DNA of 64,000 nucleotides from Pseudomonas putida (GCF_001636055.1 NZ_CP011789.1:2356001-2420000); one strand, 5' to 3'; positions 27,518 to 38,624 are shown, counted from the stretch's first letter. Notes: generated from the sequence alone by a model not told the origin. Translations and numbers: made by a program.

Positions 27518-28033
27518 ATGAGCAATTTGTTCCCTGATTTGTACTCTGATCTTGTCCCGGGTACGTCAGCCGCTGGATTTTCTCTAGGTGAAACGTTTTC
27601 CGACGTTGGCAATAAAGTTGGTGCGGTTGAGTGGTACGGTCCGGAAGTGGCTGTTCGTGATATTCTCCTTAAGAATAACTCATGGGTGGGAGTTGAGAGG
27701 AAGATTGGTTTTGGTAATGAGCGGTTACTTTCATATAGATTTATGAATGAGATGGTGTCGCTGTACTTTGAGAGTAGCGGAAAGCTTTATAGGATTGCGG
27801 TAGGTGAGGGGTATTGTGGGAAATTTAATAATGTCAGTGTGGGGGATGACCTTCGGCGATTGGAAAAGGAATTTGATGTTTTGTTCAATGATGCGGATGA
27901 TGACTTTCTTTTGGGGAAAAATGGAAGCATATTGACGGGGATTAGTTTTGTGACGGACCATAGGTCTTCTTTGGAAGACGCTCCAGAGCAATTTATTCAT
28001 TTTATATCAATACATGACTGGACCCTTCGATAA
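27518..28033 (+). CDS. Putative CDI immunity protein
   Basis: A 171-residue acidic cytoplasmic protein with no signal peptide. It starts 3 bases after the exoprotein stop, with its GGGAG ribosome site inside the end of that gene, so the two are translationally linked. Its AT-rich codon use matches the toxin tip and differs from flanking genes. The sequence (MSNLFPDLYSDLVPGTSAAG..., WYGPEVAVRDILLK, HFISIHDWTLR) is not of a family I recognise. Function as the specific antitoxin is inferred from position, size and composition only. Confidence 0.75.
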   Translation: MSNLFPDLYSDLVPGTSAAGFSLGETFSDVGNKVGAVEWYGPEVAVRDILLKNNSWVGVERKIGFGNERLLSYRFMNEMVSLYFESSGKLYRIAVGEGYCGKFNNVSVGDDLRRLEKEFDVLFNDADDDFLLGKNGSILTGISFVTDHRSSLEDAPEQFIHFISIHDWTLR

Positions 28034-28124
28034 AAAATAGCGGGCAAGCCAAGTTCTTGAAGTTATGGGGTGGGGGTTCCTCTGGAGGAGCAGTCAAACC
28101 AGCTTATTACAGCGATTTGTGTAA

Positions 28125-28322
28125 TTCGGGATCAGCTCCAAGGCCGAGAACTGGGCCGAGATGACCGTGAACGCGAAGGCCGGTGAGGTCATCTACCTCA
28201 AGCAGGAAGTCGAAGTCGGCGTGGTCATGGGGCGCAACAGTCTCAAGGTGCTGAGCGACCTTGAAGGCCGCTACCTGGTCAAGGATGCGTCGCTGGGCAC
28301 CCTCGCGAAGGAAAGCAAGTAA
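28125..28322 (+). pseudogene. 3' remnant of a small secreted/lipoprotein-like gene
   Basis: From 28125 a frame is open to the TAA at 28320-28322 (SSKAENWAEMTVNAKAGEVI, then IYLKQEVEVGVVMGRNSLKV and KVLSDLEGRYLVKDASLGTL). It has the high-G+C codon use of the core genome, unlike the immunity gene before it. There is no start or signal peptide; a stop (28122-28124) lies just upstream in frame. The pattern 'AGE-x-YLK...VLSDLEG' resembles the end of DUF2846-type lipoproteins, a weak resemblance only. A normal terminator follows, so this is probably the surviving tail of a once intact gene cut off when the CDI cassette arrived. An internal ATG at 28161 could still give a 53-residue peptide. Confidence 0.55.
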
Positions 28323-28356
28323 GCGCTTTCGATCCATGCGCTGATCCGCAAGTACA

Positions 28357-28385
28357 CAAAGGCGACCCTTGGGTCGCCTTTGTTG
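28357..28385 (+). terminator. Rho-independent terminator
   Basis: AAAGGCGACCC (28358-28368) and GGGTCGCCTTT (28371-28381) form an 11-bp perfect stem. It likely ended the gene whose remnant is at 28125-28322 and now may end the CDI operon. Confidence 0.8.
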
Positions 28386-28444
28386 TGTGCGCTGTCGGTG
28401 CTTGCTTACCCCTGTGCGGGCTGACCCGCAACGGGAGCGCCGTC

Positions 28445-28798
28445 TCAGATCTCGGAAACGAACGTCCCCGTTCCCTCGAGAATATTGCGCAGCGTCAGCG
28501 CCACTTCCTCCAGATCGCTTCCGGCCGACGTAAGCAGGATCTCCAGCGATTCATCACCCCTGAGTGCATCCCGATCCCCTGGTGAAACCTCGATCAGCAG
28601 GCGCTCGGCACTCAAGGTCACTTTCAGCCCGTCCAGCGTCGACGGTTCGTCGTCCAGCGTGAGATCGACGGTGTCTTCGTCCGGATAGCGGGTGAGCAGG
28701 AACATCTGGCCCTTGTCGCTGTGGCAGCACAGGGTCGCCATGTTGTCTTCCTCGTCATCGCAGGGGGTGGCGAAGAGCAGGGCGGTTTTCAGTTGCAT
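28445..28798 (-). CDS. Conserved hypothetical protein, 117 aa
   Basis: A 117-residue acidic protein (MQLKTALLFATPCDDEEDNM...). It has an acidic DDEED stretch, an internal CCHSDKGQMFLLTRYPDEDT segment and a hydrophobic/acidic C-terminal half (LTLDDEPSTLDGLKVTLSAE, LEILLTSAGSDLEEVALTLR). There is no signal peptide or membrane segment. Codon use is normal for the genome, and the start lies in a good context. It appears to be a Pseudomonas-specific protein next to gdhB; I cannot assign a function. It is a single-gene unit on the minus strand. Confidence 0.75.
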   Translation of the reverse strand: MQLKTALLFATPCDDEEDNMATLCCHSDKGQMFLLTRYPDEDTVDLTLDDEPSTLDGLKVTLSAERLLIEVSPGDRDALRGDESLEILLTSAGSDLEEVALTLRNILEGTGTFVSEI

Positions 28799-29129
28799 GG
28801 GCAGCTCGGTTCAAGGAAATGAAATGCGATTGTGCCAGTCTGGGCCTTGCGCATAAACGCAATGTTACCGCCCTTTGACCGAATATGTCGCAGCGCTGCA
28901 AGCCGGGATGACCGCTCAGTCGTTAAGCTGCCCAGTTGATGGACAACCGTAAAGACACAGCCACCGGCAGTCGTCTTTGCAGCTGCCCATCCCTGGAACA
29001 TGGACGCGAAGGAAGCGTCCTACGCCTTGGTTTTACCGTCTTCCTGCTACGGGTTGGCTATCGTTGATCCGTACATGGCGCACGTACACGACGCTTCACC
29101 TATAACAAAGCCCAAGCGGAGTACCACAG
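28799..29129. other. gdhB upstream region (331 bp)
   Basis: No gene is seen. It holds the promoter region of the minus-strand hypothetical gene and the leader of gdhB. The leader has a 6-bp hairpin with an AAGGA-containing loop at 29002-29020 and a GTACATG-GCG-CACGTAC dyad at 29071-29087. Confidence 0.5.
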
Positions 29130-32100
29130 ATGGCGTTTTTCACCGCAGCCAGCAAAGCCGACTTCCAGCATCAACTGCAGGCGGCCCTGGCGCAGCACAT
29201 CAGCGAGCAGTCCCTGCCACAAGTGGCGCTGTTCGCCGAACAGTTCTTCGGCATCATCTCTCTGGACGAACTCACCCAGCGTCGGCTGTCCGACCTGGCC
29301 GGCTGCACCCTCTCTGCCTGGCGCACCATCGAGCGCTTCGACCCGAACACTGCGCAAGTGCGGGTCTACAACCCTGACTACGAACGCCACGGCTGGCAGT
29401 CCACGCACACCGTGGTCGAAGTCCTGCACCATGACCTGCCGTTCCTGGTCGACTCGGTACGCACCGAACTCAACCGCCGCGGCTACAGCATCCACACCCT
29501 GCAGACTACCGTGCTCAGCGCCCGCCGCGGGCCGAAGGGCGAGCTGCTCGAACTGCTGCCCAAAGGCACCCAGGGTGAAGGCGTCAGCCACGAGTCGCTG
29601 ATGTACCTGGAGATCGACCGCTGCGCCAATGCCGCCGAGCTGACCAGCCTGACCCGCGAGCTGGAGCTGGTGCTGGCCGATGTGCGCGTCGTCGTTGCCG
29701 ACTTCGACCCGATGAAGGCCAAGGTCCGCGACCTGCTGGCGCTGGTGGGCGAAAACGCCTTCGGCCCGGCGCAGAACGACAAGGCCGAGGTGCAGAGCTT
29801 CCTCACCTGGCTGCTAGACAACCACTTCACCTTCCTCGGCTATGAAGAGTTCGTGGTCGAGTCCGACGCTGCCGGCGGCAGCCTGGTCTACGACGAATCG
29901 TCCTTCCTCGGCCTGCCGCGCGTGCTGCGCAGCGGCCTGAGCAATGAAGACCTGCGCATCGAGGACTACGCCGTCAGCTACCTGCGCGAGCCGCGCCTGC
30001 TGTCGTTCGCCAAGGCTTCGCAACCAAGCCGCGTGCACCGTCCGGCCTACCCGGACTACGTGTCGATCCGCCAGATCGATGCCGATGGCAAGGTCATCAA
30101 GGAGTGCCGCTTCATGGGCCTGTACACCTCGACGGTGTACGGTGAAAGCGTGTACACCATCCCGTACATCCGCGGGAAAGTCGCCGAGATCGAGCGCCGC
30201 TCGCACTTCGACCCCAAGGCGCACCTGGGCAAGGAACTCACGCAGGTGCTCGAAGTGCTGCCGCGCGACGACCTGTTCCAGACCCCGATCGACGAGCTGT
30301 TCAACACCGTCATGTCGATCGTGCAGATCCAGGAACGCAACAAGATCCGCGTGTTCCTGCGCAAGGACCCGTACGGCCGCTTCTGCTACTGCCTGGCCTA
30401 CGTGCCGCGTGAAATCTACTCCACCGAAGTGCGCCAGAAGATCCAGCAGGTGCTGATGGAGCGCCTGAAGGCTACCGACTGCGAGTTCTGGACCTTCTTC
30501 TCCGAGTCGGTGCTGGCGCGTGTGCAGTTGATCCTGCGGGTCGACCCGAAGAACCGCATCGACATCGACCCGCAGCAGCTGGAAAACGAAGTGATCCAGG
30601 CCTGCCGCTCGTGGCAGGACGACTTCTCCGCGCTGGTGGTGGAGAACTTCGGCGAAGCCCAGGGCACCAACATCCTCGCCGACTTCCCCAAGGGCTTCCC
30701 GGCGGGTTACCGCGAGCGCTTCGCCGCGCATTCGGCGGTGGTGGACATGCAGCATGTGCTGGCGTTGTCCGAAGCCAAGCCGCTGGCCATGAGCTTCTAC
30801 CAGCCACTCACCCAACTGGGCGAGCGCCAGCTGCACTGCAAGCTGTACCACGCCGACACGCCGCTGGCGCTGTCCGACGTGCTGCCGATCCTGGAGAACC
30901 TCGGCCTGCGCGTGCTGGGTGAATTCCCGTACCGCCTGCGCCACGCCAACGGTCGCGAGTTCTGGATCCATGACTTCGCCTTCACCTACAGCGAAGGCCT
31001 GAACCTGGACCTGCAGCAGCTCAACGACACCCTGCAGGATGCCTTCATCCACATCGTCAAGGGCGACGCCGAGAACGACGCCTTCAACCGCCTGGTGCTC
31101 ACCGCTGGCCTGCCATGGCGCGATGTGGCACTGCTGCGCGCCTACGCCCGCTACATGAAGCAGATCCGCCTGGGCTTCGATCTGGGCTACATCGCCAGCA
31201 CCCTGAACAACCACACCGACATCGCCCGCGAACTGACCCGGTTGTTCAAGACCCGCTTCTACCTCGCGCGCAAGCTCGGCCAGGATGACCTGGACGACAA
31301 GCAGCAGCGCCTGGAGCAGGCGATCCTCACCGCCCTGGACGACGTCCAGGTGCTCAACGAGGACCGCATCCTGCGTCGCTACCTGGACCTGATCAAGGCC
31401 ACCCTGCGCACCAACTTCTACCAGCCCGACGCCGCTGGCCAGAGCAAGTCGTACTTCAGCTTCAAGTTCAACCCGCGCCTGATCCCCGAGCTGCCCAAGC
31501 CGGTGCCGAAATTCGAGATCTTCGTCTATTCGCCACGGGTCGAGGGCGTGCACCTGCGCTTTGGCAACGTCGCCCGCGGCGGCCTGCGCTGGTCGGACCG
31601 CGAGGAAGACTACCGCACCGAAGTGCTGGGCCTGGTCAAGGCGCAGCAGGTGAAGAACTCGGTGATCGTACCGGTCGGCGCCAAGGGTGGCTTCCTGCCG
31701 CGTCGCCTGCCGCTGGGTGGCGGCCGCGACGAGATCGCCGCCGAGGGTATCGCCTGCTACCGCATCTTCATCAGTGGCCTGCTCGACATCACCGACAACC
31801 TCAAGGACGGTGGCGTGGTGCCGCCGGCCAACGTGGTGCGTCATGACGACGACGACCCCTACCTGGTAGTAGCTGCAGACAAAGGCACCGCGACCTTCTC
31901 CGACATCGCCAACGGCATCGCCAACGACTACGGCTTCTGGCTCGGCGATGCCTTCGCCTCCGGTGGCTCGGCTGGCTACGACCACAAAGGCATGGGCATC
32001 ACTGCCCGTGGCGCCTGGGTGGGCGTGCAGCGCCACTTCCGTGAGCGCGGCATCAACGTGCAGGAAGACCCGATCACTGTGGTCGGCATCGGCGACATGG

Positions 32101-33995
32101 CCGGCGACGTGTTCGGCAACGGCCTGCTGATGTCCGACAAGCTGCAACTGGTAGCCGCATTCAACCACCTGCACATCTTCGTCGACCCGAATCCGGACCC
32201 GGCCACCAGCTTCGCCGAGCGCAAGCGCCTGTTCGAGCTGCCGCGTTCGGCCTGGACCGACTACAACAGCGCGATCATGTCCGAAGGCGGCGGGATTTTC
32301 CCGCGTAGCGCCAAGAGCATCGCCATCAGCCCGCAGATGAAGGAACGCTTCGCCATCGAAGCCGATCGCCTGACCCCGACCGAACTGCTGCACGCACTGC
32401 TGCAGGCGCCGGTCGACCTGCTGTGGAATGGCGGTATCGGCACCTACGTCAAGGCCAGCAGCGAGAGCCACGCCGATGTCGGCGACAAGGCCAACGACGC
32501 CCTGCGCGTCAACGGCAACGAGCTGCGCTGCAAGGTGGTGGGCGAGGGCGGCAACCTGGGCATGACCCAGCTCGGTCGCGTCGAGTTCGGCCTGCATGGC
32601 GGCGCCACTAACACCGACTTCATCGACAACGCCGGTGGCGTGGACTGCTCCGACCACGAGGTCAACATCAAGATCCTGCTCAACGAAGTGGTGCAGGCTG
32701 GCGACATGACCGAGAAGCAGCGCAACCAGCTGCTGGGCAGCATGACCGAGGAAGTCTCCTCGCTGGTGCTCGGCAACAACTACAAGCAGACCCAGGCCCT
32801 GTCGCTTGCGGCCCGCCGCGCCCGCGAGCGGATCGCCGAGTACAAGCGCCTGATGGCCGACCTCGAGTCGCGGGGCAAGCTGGACCGCGCCATCGAGTTC
32901 CTGCCGACCGAAGAGCAACTGGCCGAACGCCTGGCGGCTGGCCAGGGCCTGACCCGTGCCGAGCTGTCGGTGCTGATTTCGTACAGCAAGATCGACCTCA
33001 AGGAGCAACTGCTCAAGTCGCTGGTGCCGGACGACGACTACCTGACCCGTGACATGGAGACGGCGTTCCCGCCGTCACTGGTCAGCAAGTTCGCCGAGGC
33101 CATGCGCCGTCACCGCCTCAAGCGCGAGATCGTCAGCAACCAGATCGCCAACGACCTGGTCAACAACATGGGCATCACCTTCGTGCAGCGCCTGAAGGAG
33201 TCCACCGGCATGAGCCCGGCCAACGTTGCCGGTGCGTATGTGATCGTGCGCGACATCTTCCACCTGCCGCACTGGTTCCGCCAGATCGAGGCGCTGGACT
33301 ACCAGGTGCCCGCCGAGATCCAGCTGACCCTGATGGACGAGCTGATGCGCCTGGGGCGTCGTGCCACCCGCTGGTTCCTGCGCAGCCGTCGCAACGAGCA
33401 GGATGCCGGTCGTGACGCTGCCCATTTCGGGCCGAAGATCGCGCAACTGGGGCTCAAGCTCGACGAACTGCTGGAAGGGCCGACCCGCGAACGCTGGCAG
33501 GCGCGCTACCAGGGCTTCGTCGAAGCCGGGGTGCCGGAGTTGCTGGCGCGTATGGTGGCAGGCACTACTCACCTGTACACCCTGCTGCCGATCATCGAAG
33601 CTTCGGATGTCACCGGTCACGATCCGGCGCAGGTGGCCAAGGCGTTCTTCGCCGTGGGCAGCGCGCTCGACCTGACCTGGTACCTGCAGGAAATCAGCAA
33701 CCTGCCGGTGGAGAACAACTGGCAGGCGCTGGCCCGCGAAGCGTTCCGCGACGACATCGACCTGCAGCAGCGCGCGATCACCATTTCCGTGTTGCAGATG
33801 GCCGATGCACCGGACGACATGGACGCCCGCGTGGCCCTGTGGGCCGAGCAGCACCGGGTGATGGTCGAGCGCTGGCGCGCCATGCTCGACGACCTGCGCA
33901 ACGCCACAGGCACCGACTATGCGATGTACGCGGTGGCCAACCGCGAGCTGGTCGACCTGGCGCTGAGTGGGCAGTCGGTTGTGATTCCGTCCTGA
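29130..33995 (+). CDS. gdhB: NAD-specific glutamate dehydrogenase, large (180 kDa) type
   Basis: A 1621-residue cytoplasmic enzyme that oxidises glutamate to 2-oxoglutarate and ammonium with NAD+. Length and sequence match the bacterial L_180 class (PF05088-type). A long N-terminal ACT-like regulatory region (about 1-700) precedes the catalytic core. The core carries VARGGLRWSDREEDYRTEVL (about 810), PVGAKGGFLPRR (the substrate lysine region) and GIGDMAGDVFGNGLL (dinucleotide site, about 990). A long C-terminal helical domain follows. It is a single-gene unit ended by a strong terminator. In Pseudomonas it supports growth on arginine and glutamate, and allosteric control by arginine is known for the family. 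Confidence 0.96.
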   Translation: MAFFTAASKADFQHQLQAALAQHISEQSLPQVALFAEQFFGIISLDELTQRRLSDLAGCTLSAWRTIERFDPNTAQVRVYNPDYERHGWQSTHTVVEVLHHDLPFLVDSVRTELNRRGYSIHTLQTTVLSARRGPKGELLELLPKGTQGEGVSHESLMYLEIDRCANAAELTSLTRELELVLADVRVVVADFDPMKAKVRDLLALVGENAFGPAQNDKAEVQSFLTWLLDNHFTFLGYEEFVVESDAAGGSLVYDESSFLGLPRVLRSGLSNEDLRIEDYAVSYLREPRLLSFAKASQPSRVHRPAYPDYVSIRQIDADGKVIKECRFMGLYTSTVYGESVYTIPYIRGKVAEIERRSHFDPKAHLGKELTQVLEVLPRDDLFQTPIDELFNTVMSIVQIQERNKIRVFLRKDPYGRFCYCLAYVPREIYSTEVRQKIQQVLMERLKATDCEFWTFFSESVLARVQLILRVDPKNRIDIDPQQLENEVIQACRSWQDDFSALVVENFGEAQGTNILADFPKGFPAGYRERFAAHSAVVDMQHVLALSEAKPLAMSFYQPLTQLGERQLHCKLYHADTPLALSDVLPILENLGLRVLGEFPYRLRHANGREFWIHDFAFTYSEGLNLDLQQLNDTLQDAFIHIVKGDAENDAFNRLVLTAGLPWRDVALLRAYARYMKQIRLGFDLGYIASTLNNHTDIARELTRLFKTRFYLARKLGQDDLDDKQQRLEQAILTALDDVQVLNEDRILRRYLDLIKATLRTNFYQPDAAGQSKSYFSFKFNPRLIPELPKPVPKFEIFVYSPRVEGVHLRFGNVARGGLRWSDREEDYRTEVLGLVKAQQVKNSVIVPVGAKGGFLPRRLPLGGGRDEIAAEGIACYRIFISGLLDITDNLKDGGVVPPANVVRHDDDDPYLVVAADKGTATFSDIANGIANDYGFWLGDAFASGGSAGYDHKGMGITARGAWVGVQRHFRERGINVQEDPITVVGIGDMAGDVFGNGLLMSDKLQLVAAFNHLHIFVDPNPDPATSFAERKRLFELPRSAWTDYNSAIMSEGGGIFPRSAKSIAISPQMKERFAIEADRLTPTELLHALLQAPVDLLWNGGIGTYVKASSESHADVGDKANDALRVNGNELRCKVVGEGGNLGMTQLGRVEFGLHGGATNTDFIDNAGGVDCSDHEVNIKILLNEVVQAGDMTEKQRNQLLGSMTEEVSSLVLGNNYKQTQALSLAARRARERIAEYKRLMADLESRGKLDRAIEFLPTEEQLAERLAAGQGLTRAELSVLISYSKIDLKEQLLKSLVPDDDYLTRDMETAFPPSLVSKFAEAMRRHRLKREIVSNQIANDLVNNMGITFVQRLKESTGMSPANVAGAYVIVRDIFHLPHWFRQIEALDYQVPAEIQLTLMDELMRLGRRATRWFLRSRRNEQDAGRDAAHFGPKIAQLGLKLDELLEGPTRERWQARYQGFVEAGVPELLARMVAGTTHLYTLLPIIEASDVTGHDPAQVAKAFFAVGSALDLTWYLQEISNLPVENNWQALAREAFRDDIDLQQRAITISVLQMADAPDDMDARVALWAEQHRVMVERWRAMLDDLRNATGTDYAMYAVANRELVDLALSGQSVVIPS

Positions 33996-34011
33996 CCTTG
34001 GCCCTGAAATG

Positions 34012-34044
34012 AAAAAGCCCCGGCAGCAATGCCGGGGCTTTTTT
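34012..34044. terminator. Bidirectional terminator between gdhB and ppsR
   Basis: AAAAAGCCCCGGC (34012-34024) and GCCGGGGCTTTTT (34031-34043) form a 13-bp stem with the loop AGCAAT. T-runs occur on both strands, fitting the convergent genes gdhB and ppsR. Confidence 0.9.
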
Positions 34045-34115
34045 GTTCGTCTCTAGCGGCCCTGTGGGCTGTGGCTCGCCGCTGCGACTTGCCCGCTAAA
34101 AGGCTTCCGCGGACC

Positions 34116-34934
34116 TTACTTGAACCGCCGCTCCACGCCTTTCTCCACGAGAATCTTCGCCGAAATCTCTTCCACCGAAAAATGCGTGGAGTTGATGTTG
34201 GGAATGTTCTCCCGGCGGAACAGGTTCTCCACCTCGCGCACTTCGAATTCGCACTGGGCAAAGCTCGAATAGCGGCTGTTGGGTTTGCGTTCGTGGCGAA
34301 TGGCGGTCAGGCGGTCGGGGTCGATGGTCAGGCCGAACAGCTTGTTGTGGTGCTTTTTCAGCACCGCTGGCAACTGCAGGCGCTCCATGTCGTCTTCGGT
34401 CAGCGGGTAGTTGGCGGCGCGGATGCCGAACTGCATGGCCATGTACAGGCAGGTTGGTGTCTTGCCGCAGCGCGACACACCCACCAGGATCAGGTCGGCC
34501 TTGTCGTAGTAATGGGTGCGCGCACCATCGTCGTTGTCCAGGGCGAAGTTGACCGCCTCGATGCGCTCCATGTAGTTGGAATTGCCACCGATCGAGTGGG
34601 ATTTGCCCACGGAATACGACGAATGGGCGGTCAATTCCTGCTCGAGCGGGGATAAAAACGTCGAAAAGATGTCGATCATGAAGCCATTGGACGTAGCCAT
34701 GACCTCGCGGATGTCCTGGTTGACGATGGTATCGAAGATAATGGGGCGCACACCGTCGCGCTCGGCCGCGGCATTGATCTGCTGGACCATGGCGCGTGCC
34801 TTGTCCAGCGTATCGATGTAGGGGCGGGTGAATTTGGCGAAGGGAATGCTTTCGAACTGCGCCAGCAGGCTTTGGCCCAGTGTTTCGGCCGTGATGCCGG
34901 TACCGTCGGAGATGAAGAACGCGGATCGTTTCAT
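34116..34934 (-). CDS. ppsR: Phosphoenolpyruvate synthase regulatory protein (ADP-dependent kinase/Pi-dependent phosphorylase)
   Basis: A 272-residue DUF299 family protein that inactivates PEP synthase by ADP-dependent phosphorylation and reactivates it by Pi-dependent dephosphorylation. The P-loop-like motif GVSRCGKTP (152-160) and the N-terminal [12 protein letters not shown] are conserved. I chose ATG at complement of 34932-34934 ([11 protein letters not shown]). A GTG two codons earlier has an equally good AAGG site and cannot be excluded. It is divergent from ppsA, its target, with a 181-bp shared promoter region. Confidence 0.95.
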   Translation of the reverse strand: MKRSAFFISDGTGITAETLGQSLLAQFESIPFAKFTRPYIDTLDKARAMVQQINAAAERDGVRPIIFDTIVNQDIREVMATSNGFMIDIFSTFLSPLEQELTAHSSYSVGKSHSIGGNSNYMERIEAVNFALDNDDGARTHYYDKADLILVGVSRCGKTPTCLYMAMQFGIRAANYPLTEDDMERLQLPAVLKKHHNKLFGLTIDPDRLTAIRHERKPNSRYSSFAQCEFEVREVENLFRRENIPNINSTHFSVEEISAKILVEKGVERRFK

Positions 34935-34980
34935 TTGCACCTGAGGCCTTAAGCTGCCGAATGTTTCTGGATATGATAGG

Positions 34981-35008
34981 TTCGGTTTGCCGAACGCGGT
35001 CGTTCGGC
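34981..35008. promoter_or_regulatory. Inverted repeats in the ppsR/ppsA divergent region
   Basis: GCCGAACG (34989-34996) and CGTTCGGC (35001-35008) form a perfect dyad with a 4-base spacer. A third TTCGG half-site at 34981-34985 pairs with the same CCGAA. The overlapping half-sites look like an operator, but the regulator is unknown. Confidence 0.45.
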
Positions 35009-35115
35009 ATTCTCACTTATTTTCCAGGTCCAGGCCACAAGCGTCCCGGCCCAGCCGCTGAGTCGACAGGCGGGCGCCCTTGAGCTTTTCCAATACAGTT
35101 AGTGGAGAGATCACC

Positions 35116-37491
<2,376 letters not shown>

Positions 37492-37499
37492 TGTAACCC

Positions 37500-37533
37500 G
37501 CGCGGGGCGCGTCCTGACGCGCTCCGCGTTTCT
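37500..37533 (+). terminator. Probable terminator of ppsA
   Basis: CGCGGGGCGCG and CGCGCTCCGCG (37501-37528) form a GC-rich stem around tcctga, followed by a short T-rich stretch. Confidence 0.6.
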
Positions 37534-37539
37534 GCCTTT

Positions 37540-37596
37540 TCGCGGGCAAACCCGCTGCCACCGAGCCCTGTGGCAGCGGGTTTGCCCGCGAATGCG
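37540..37596. repeat. Inverted pair of REP elements
   Basis: tcgcgggcaaacccgctgcca and its inverse face each other with a few bases between (37540-37596). They lie between ppsA and the hydrolase gene and may add to transcript termination or stability. Confidence 0.75.
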
Positions 37597-37658
37597 CTGC
37601 AGCCCAGGTTCAGCGTGGCAGTTCCCCATCCTGTTTCCTCTTTTCATTCTGTGAATCC

Positions 37659-38624
37659 ATGCAAAGCAGCAGCACCCTTTTTCCCGTGGCCCTGCTCAGT
37701 GCCGAGCGCCGCGGCGACCTCTGTGAAGACGTTTACCGGATCAAGGCGGGCAACAGCCCCGACGCCAGTGTCGAACTGGCCCTGACCCGTCTCGGGCTTG
37801 CCGATCAACACTCCACCCCCGGAGTGCCGGTGATTCTCCTGCACGGCAGTTTCTCCAATCGTCGTTTCTGGTATTCGCCCAAGGGCATTGGCCTGGGGGC
37901 TTTCCTCGCACGTGCCGGTTTCGACGTGTGGATTCCGGAAATGCGCGGGCATGGCCTGTCGCCGCGCAATCGCCAGTGGCGACAGAACACCGTGGCCGAC
38001 TACGCGCGTTTCGACCTGCCGGTGATCGGCGCCTTCGTCCAGGAAATGGCCGGCCAGGCGCCGCACTGGATTGGCCATTCGCTGGGCGGCACCACCTTGG
38101 CGGCCGCACTGGGTGGCGGCTACCTGGACAGCGCCTGCGTGGCCAGCGTGGCGTTGTTCGGCACCCAGGTCAGCCGGGTCTACTGGCCGTTGAAAGTGCC
38201 GCCAGTGGCGTGGGGTGCGCGCTTGCTGGTCAAGCGTTTTGCCCAGCTCTCCGGCCCCAGGTTGAAGCGTGGGCCGGAGGACGAGCCGATCGGGCTGGCC
38301 CTGGAAAGCTTGCGTTGGCATGGTCTGTTCGGCCGTTTCGGAGTCAAGGACCGAGACTGGTGGGCGGGGTTGGCGCAGATGGATGTACCGCTGCTGGCGG
38401 TCGCGGGTGCGGCGGATTTCCAGGATCCGGTGTGGGCCTGTCGCAAACTGTTCGAGCAGTGGGGCGATGAGCGCAAGCAGTTCCTGCGCCTGGGCCGTGA
38501 AGAGGGCTTCGAAGCCTTCGGGCATGTCGACATGCTGGTGAGCAAGGCGGCGCAGACGCAGGTGTGGCCGCTGGTGGCGCGCTGGCTGAGCGACGTTCAG
38601 GCGCCGCCCGCCACAATTGAGTAA
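37659..38624 (+). CDS. Alpha/beta fold hydrolase
   Basis: A 321-residue protein of the alpha/beta hydrolase superfamily. The oxyanion-hole motif HGSFSNRRFW (about 60) and the nucleophile elbow GHSLGG (about 140) are clear. A late His-containing block (FGHVDMLVSKAA) probably supplies the catalytic histidine, and an Asp in AADFQDPVW the acid. There is no signal peptide or lipobox, so it is probably cytoplasmic. It is conserved next to ppsA and rraA in Pseudomonas as I recall, but its substrate is unknown. It could be an esterase or lipase-like enzyme. Confidence 0.85.
   Translation: MQSSSTLFPVALLSAERRGDLCEDVYRIKAGNSPDASVELALTRLGLADQHSTPGVPVILLHGSFSNRRFWYSPKGIGLGAFLARAGFDVWIPEMRGHGLSPRNRQWRQNTVADYARFDLPVIGAFVQEMAGQAPHWIGHSLGGTTLAAALGGGYLDSACVASVALFGTQVSRVYWPLKVPPVAWGARLLVKRFAQLSGPRLKRGPEDEPIGLALESLRWHGLFGRFGVKDRDWWAGLAQMDVPLLAVAGAADFQDPVWACRKLFEQWGDERKQFLRLGREEGFEAFGHVDMLVSKAAQTQVWPLVARWLSDVQAPPATIE

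Larger units (their letters stand above)
28034..28444. other. Region downstream of the CDI locus: decayed sequence and terminator
   Basis: No complete gene is seen. From 28042 to about 28160 an open frame reads like protein (GGGSSGGAVKPAYYSDLCNS) but has no start. From 28125 the end of another gene is open to 28322, followed by a terminator at 28357-28385. The region looks like a recombination scar at the edge of the toxin-immunity cassette. Confidence 0.5.

Noticed and set aside
29814..33008. 1064-codon minus-strand frame opposite gdhB, and similar long antisense frames opposite ppsA (35017-37647), gcl/hyi (1772-4633) and rlmKL (50288-52444)
   Set aside because: Antisense frames of GC-rich genes with strong third-position bias stay open by chance. 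The sense frames match known families from end to end.
37571..37586. Sigma-54-like sequence TGGCAG-N5-TTGC
   Set aside because: It lies wholly within a REP element whose core always contains similar letters, has no gene at the right distance, and lacks the usual C of the -24 box.
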